The notes beneath the pieces are model-generated. The model saw nothing but the letters and a program-made list of their open reading frames with translations. It had not been told where the DNA came from and made no database searches. DNA of 9,772 bases from NCBI GenBank assembly GCA_002499325.1, contig DALC01000007.1:7991-17762 (forward strand), written 5' to 3'. The position numbers were made by a program, and so were the translations under genes. The stretch's first letter is position 1, and each line of letters starts with the position of its first letter. This DNA comes from Euryarchaeota archaeon UBA538 (GTDB taxonomy: Archaea; Thermoplasmatota; Poseidoniia; Poseidoniales; Thalassarchaeaceae). Shown piece by piece: positions 8,451-9,772 of the stretch.

Positions 8451-8466
8451 ATTTTCAGCCTCCAAT

Positions 8467-8847
8467 TTACTTTGCTAGAGTCTCGTAGTGACCCTTGACC
8501 TCGTTGAATATGTCCTGGGCTTCTTTATCAACATCCAGAACTGCTACAGCCGCCGTTCTGGTCCCTGCAGTCATTCCTGCTGAGTCAGCTAGATATCCCT
8601 GATCTTCGACATAGATGAATGGTATTCCCTTCTCTTTACAAATCATGGGGACATGTGCCAGTAGCTCCCCTGGGTTTACGTTCTCTGCCATTACTATCAT
8701 GGACGCAATTCCTCTCTCGGCTGCCTTGGTGACCTCATTGGCACCCTTCTTTATTTTGCCTCTTCCGTCCTTGCCAATCGCTTTCACAAGTTCGTAAACT
8801 TGCTCTTGTATGTCTTTCGGGGTCTCAAACGCTATGTGAACACTCAT
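8467..8847 (-). CDS. rpl7ae: Ribosomal protein L7Ae, kink-turn RNA-binding protein
   Basis: Binds kink-turns in 23S rRNA. In archaea L7Ae is also a subunit of box C/D and H/ACA guide RNPs and of RNase P. The 126 residues include the RNA-contact motif [10 protein letters not shown] at 33-42, then A-E-N-V-N-P-G-E-L and the strand IPFIYVED, in family order. Length fits the family (about 120). ATG 8847 is preferred: GAGGAG at 8857-8862 lies 9 nt upstream of it but directly abuts the alternative ATG 8856, which would add three residues. It is the first gene of the rpl7ae-rps28e-rpl24e operon, transcribed from a TATA box just upstream. Confidence 0.96.
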   Translation of the reverse strand: MSVHIAFETPKDIQEQVYELVKAIGKDGRGKIKKGANEVTKAAERGIASMIVMAENVNPGELLAHVPMICKEKGIPFIYVEDQGYLADSAGMTAGTRTAAVAVLDVDKEAQDIFNEVKGHYETLAK

Positions 8848-8856
8848 TGGATACAT

Positions 8857-8862
8857 CTCCTC
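8857..8862 (-). promoter_or_regulatory. Shine-Dalgarno of rpl7ae
   Basis: GAGGAG on the minus strand lies 9 nt before ATG 8847 and has no spacer to ATG 8856. It therefore decides the start in favour of 8847. Confidence 0.6.
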
Positions 8863-8892
8863 GTGCTGGGTAAGCCGTCGCAGGACATGGCT

Positions 8893-8900
8893 GATATAAA
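8893..8900 (-). promoter_or_regulatory. TATA box of the ribosomal protein operon
   Basis: TTTATATC on the minus strand is a near-consensus archaeal TATA box in the short gap after the prs stop. Initiation about 25 nt downstream would fall near 8870, giving a leader of some 20 nt that contains the GAGGAG site. This suggests the ribosomal genes are transcribed separately from prs, although read-through is possible. Confidence 0.6.
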
Positions 8901-8935
8901 CGCAACGTATCGGGAGCGCCTATTATCGAAAGCAA

Positions 8936-9772
8936 TCATTCCATCAATTCTCTCAATCCACGCGCCAGAGCTGGAGCCGAACTCACCACGGATCGAGGAT
9001 TCCTTAGCGAGTCAGTTGTGTAGACACCATCAACATGACTTGCCAATTTCGATAGCGCACCACCAGTGAACAGTCCGTGAGTGCACGCCGCATACACTGA
9101 CTTGGCCCCTTGCCTCCTCAGAGCATCACTAGCTCTGCATATTGTCCCGCCCGTACTTATCATATCGTCAACTATGGCTACCACCTTCCCGTTGACGTCA
9201 AGGTCCTTCGCCTGATGCTCTATGGTGTGAGCATCAATCCTAGTTTTCTCCAGGTAACTGAATTCCCAGCCTCCGATAGATGCCACCTCGCTTGCCCTAT
9301 CTATCGCTCCCTTGTCAGGGCTTAGAATGAAGTCTGGATCAACATCCTCTTTGAGCCTCTCAGCAATTTCTGGCATAGAGCTAACGAATTTTACAGGGAA
9401 ATCACAATCTTCCAGCACTTTAGGCTCATGGAGGTCGAGTATCACCATGCCATCACAGACCTTTCCAAGGATTTCCGAGATTACTCTTGCAGATATTGTC
9501 TCCCCTGGTGAGAATCTCTTATCTTGTCTGGCGTACCCATAATACGGGACTGCGAGAAAAACCCCAGGGCCAACATACTCAAGCTTCTGCTCTCCTTCCC
9601 CTTTGAAGTTTTCAAGATCACCTCTCCTGATGTCATTAATCGCTTCTAACATCAAAATAGTCCTCATTATCCCGGAATCTGGGAACGTATTAGATACTAG
9701 AATCACTGGCTCTGATCTGATTTCATCAAAAGACTCACTTGGAACTCTGACATAGCCTTCCCCATCAGGAAA
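8936..9772 (-). CDS. prs: Ribose-phosphate pyrophosphokinase (PRPP synthetase), partial at N-terminus
   Basis: Transfers pyrophosphate from ATP to ribose 5-phosphate to make PRPP for nucleotide, histidine and related synthesis, in the cytoplasm. The frame stays open to the right edge and its first visible residues, FPDGEGYVRV, are the conserved N-terminal motif of the family, so about 30 residues lie outside the window. The GTG at 9706 is an internal codon, not the start. Visible motifs: YYGYARQDKRF at 9512-9544 (catalytic flexible loop region), D-L-H-E-P (where D-L-H-A is usual), S-P-D-K-G, the archaeal-looking EKTR with the likely catalytic Lys, and VAIVDDMISTGG at 9146-9181 (PRPP-binding loop). 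A segment at 9563-9625, before the YYGYARQ strand, looks longer than in short archaeal enzymes. The 278 visible residues plus the missing part give a total near 308. Confidence 0.95.
   Translation of the reverse strand, partial: FPDGEGYVRVPSESFDEIRSEPVILVSNTFPDSGIMRTILMLEAINDIRRGDLENFKGEGEQKLEYVGPGVFLAVPYYGYARQDKRFSPGETISARVISEILGKVCDGMVILDLHEPKVLEDCDFPVKFVSSMPEIAERLKEDVDPDFILSPDKGAIDRASEVASIGGWEFSYLEKTRIDAHTIEHQAKDLDVNGKVVAIVDDMISTGGTICRASDALRRQGAKSVYAACTHGLFTGGALSKLASHVDGVYTTDSLRNPRSVVSSAPALARGLRELME

Noticed and set aside
8800..9542. Plus-strand ORFs of 71-89 codons over prs and the promoter gap
   Set aside because: Antisense to prs or spanning the rpl7ae promoter, with no ribosome site or recognisable product.
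9704..9706. GTG as the start of prs
   Set aside because: The frame continues upstream to the window edge and encodes the conserved FPDGE motif, so this GTG is internal.

Overview
The window looks like a chromosome piece from an uncultivated archaeon, most plausibly a marine Thermoplasmata relative (Marine Group II / Poseidoniales type). The archaeal assignment rests on the archaeal-type ribosomal trio L7Ae, S28e and L24e, an archaeal-style PRPP synthetase, TATA-like elements upstream of genes and several non-ATG starts. The finer placement is inference from the mix of a giant secreted beta-propeller protein, a bacterial-type malic enzyme and moderate GC.

Layout. (1) Bases 1-5378, minus strand: one uninterrupted reading frame, checked codon by codon for stops. 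It starts at a GTG near 5378 and runs off the left edge, giving 1792 codons without an end. It encodes a signal peptide, an N-terminal beta-rich region and about thirty beta-propeller blade repeats resembling the 'two-component regulator propeller' (Reg_prop) type. A simple start-to-stop ORF search misses it because its stop lies outside the window. (2) 5379-5577: a divergent intergenic region with a TATA-like box for each direction and a perfect 6-3-6 palindrome between them. (3) 5578-7860, plus strand: full-length MaeB-type malic enzyme, a malic domain fused to a phosphotransacetylase-like domain. (4) 7861-8030: convergent intergenic region with an AT-rich 7-bp inverted repeat. (5) 8847-8031, minus strand: operon rpl7ae - rps28e - rpl24e with its own TATA box and clear Shine-Dalgarno sequences. 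(6) 8936-9772, minus strand: the 3' part of prs (PRPP synthetase), whose N-terminus lies beyond the right edge.

Functional reading. The right half is housekeeping: translation, nucleotide precursor supply, and central carbon metabolism making pyruvate and NADPH. The left half is a very large exported protein that probably binds something outside the cell or serves in adhesion. Nothing links the two halves beyond a shared promoter region. No mobile element, CRISPR array, tRNA or rRNA was seen. The best candidates for a closer look are the giant propeller protein and a ribosomal protein L24e that has lost three of its four zinc-ligand cysteines.
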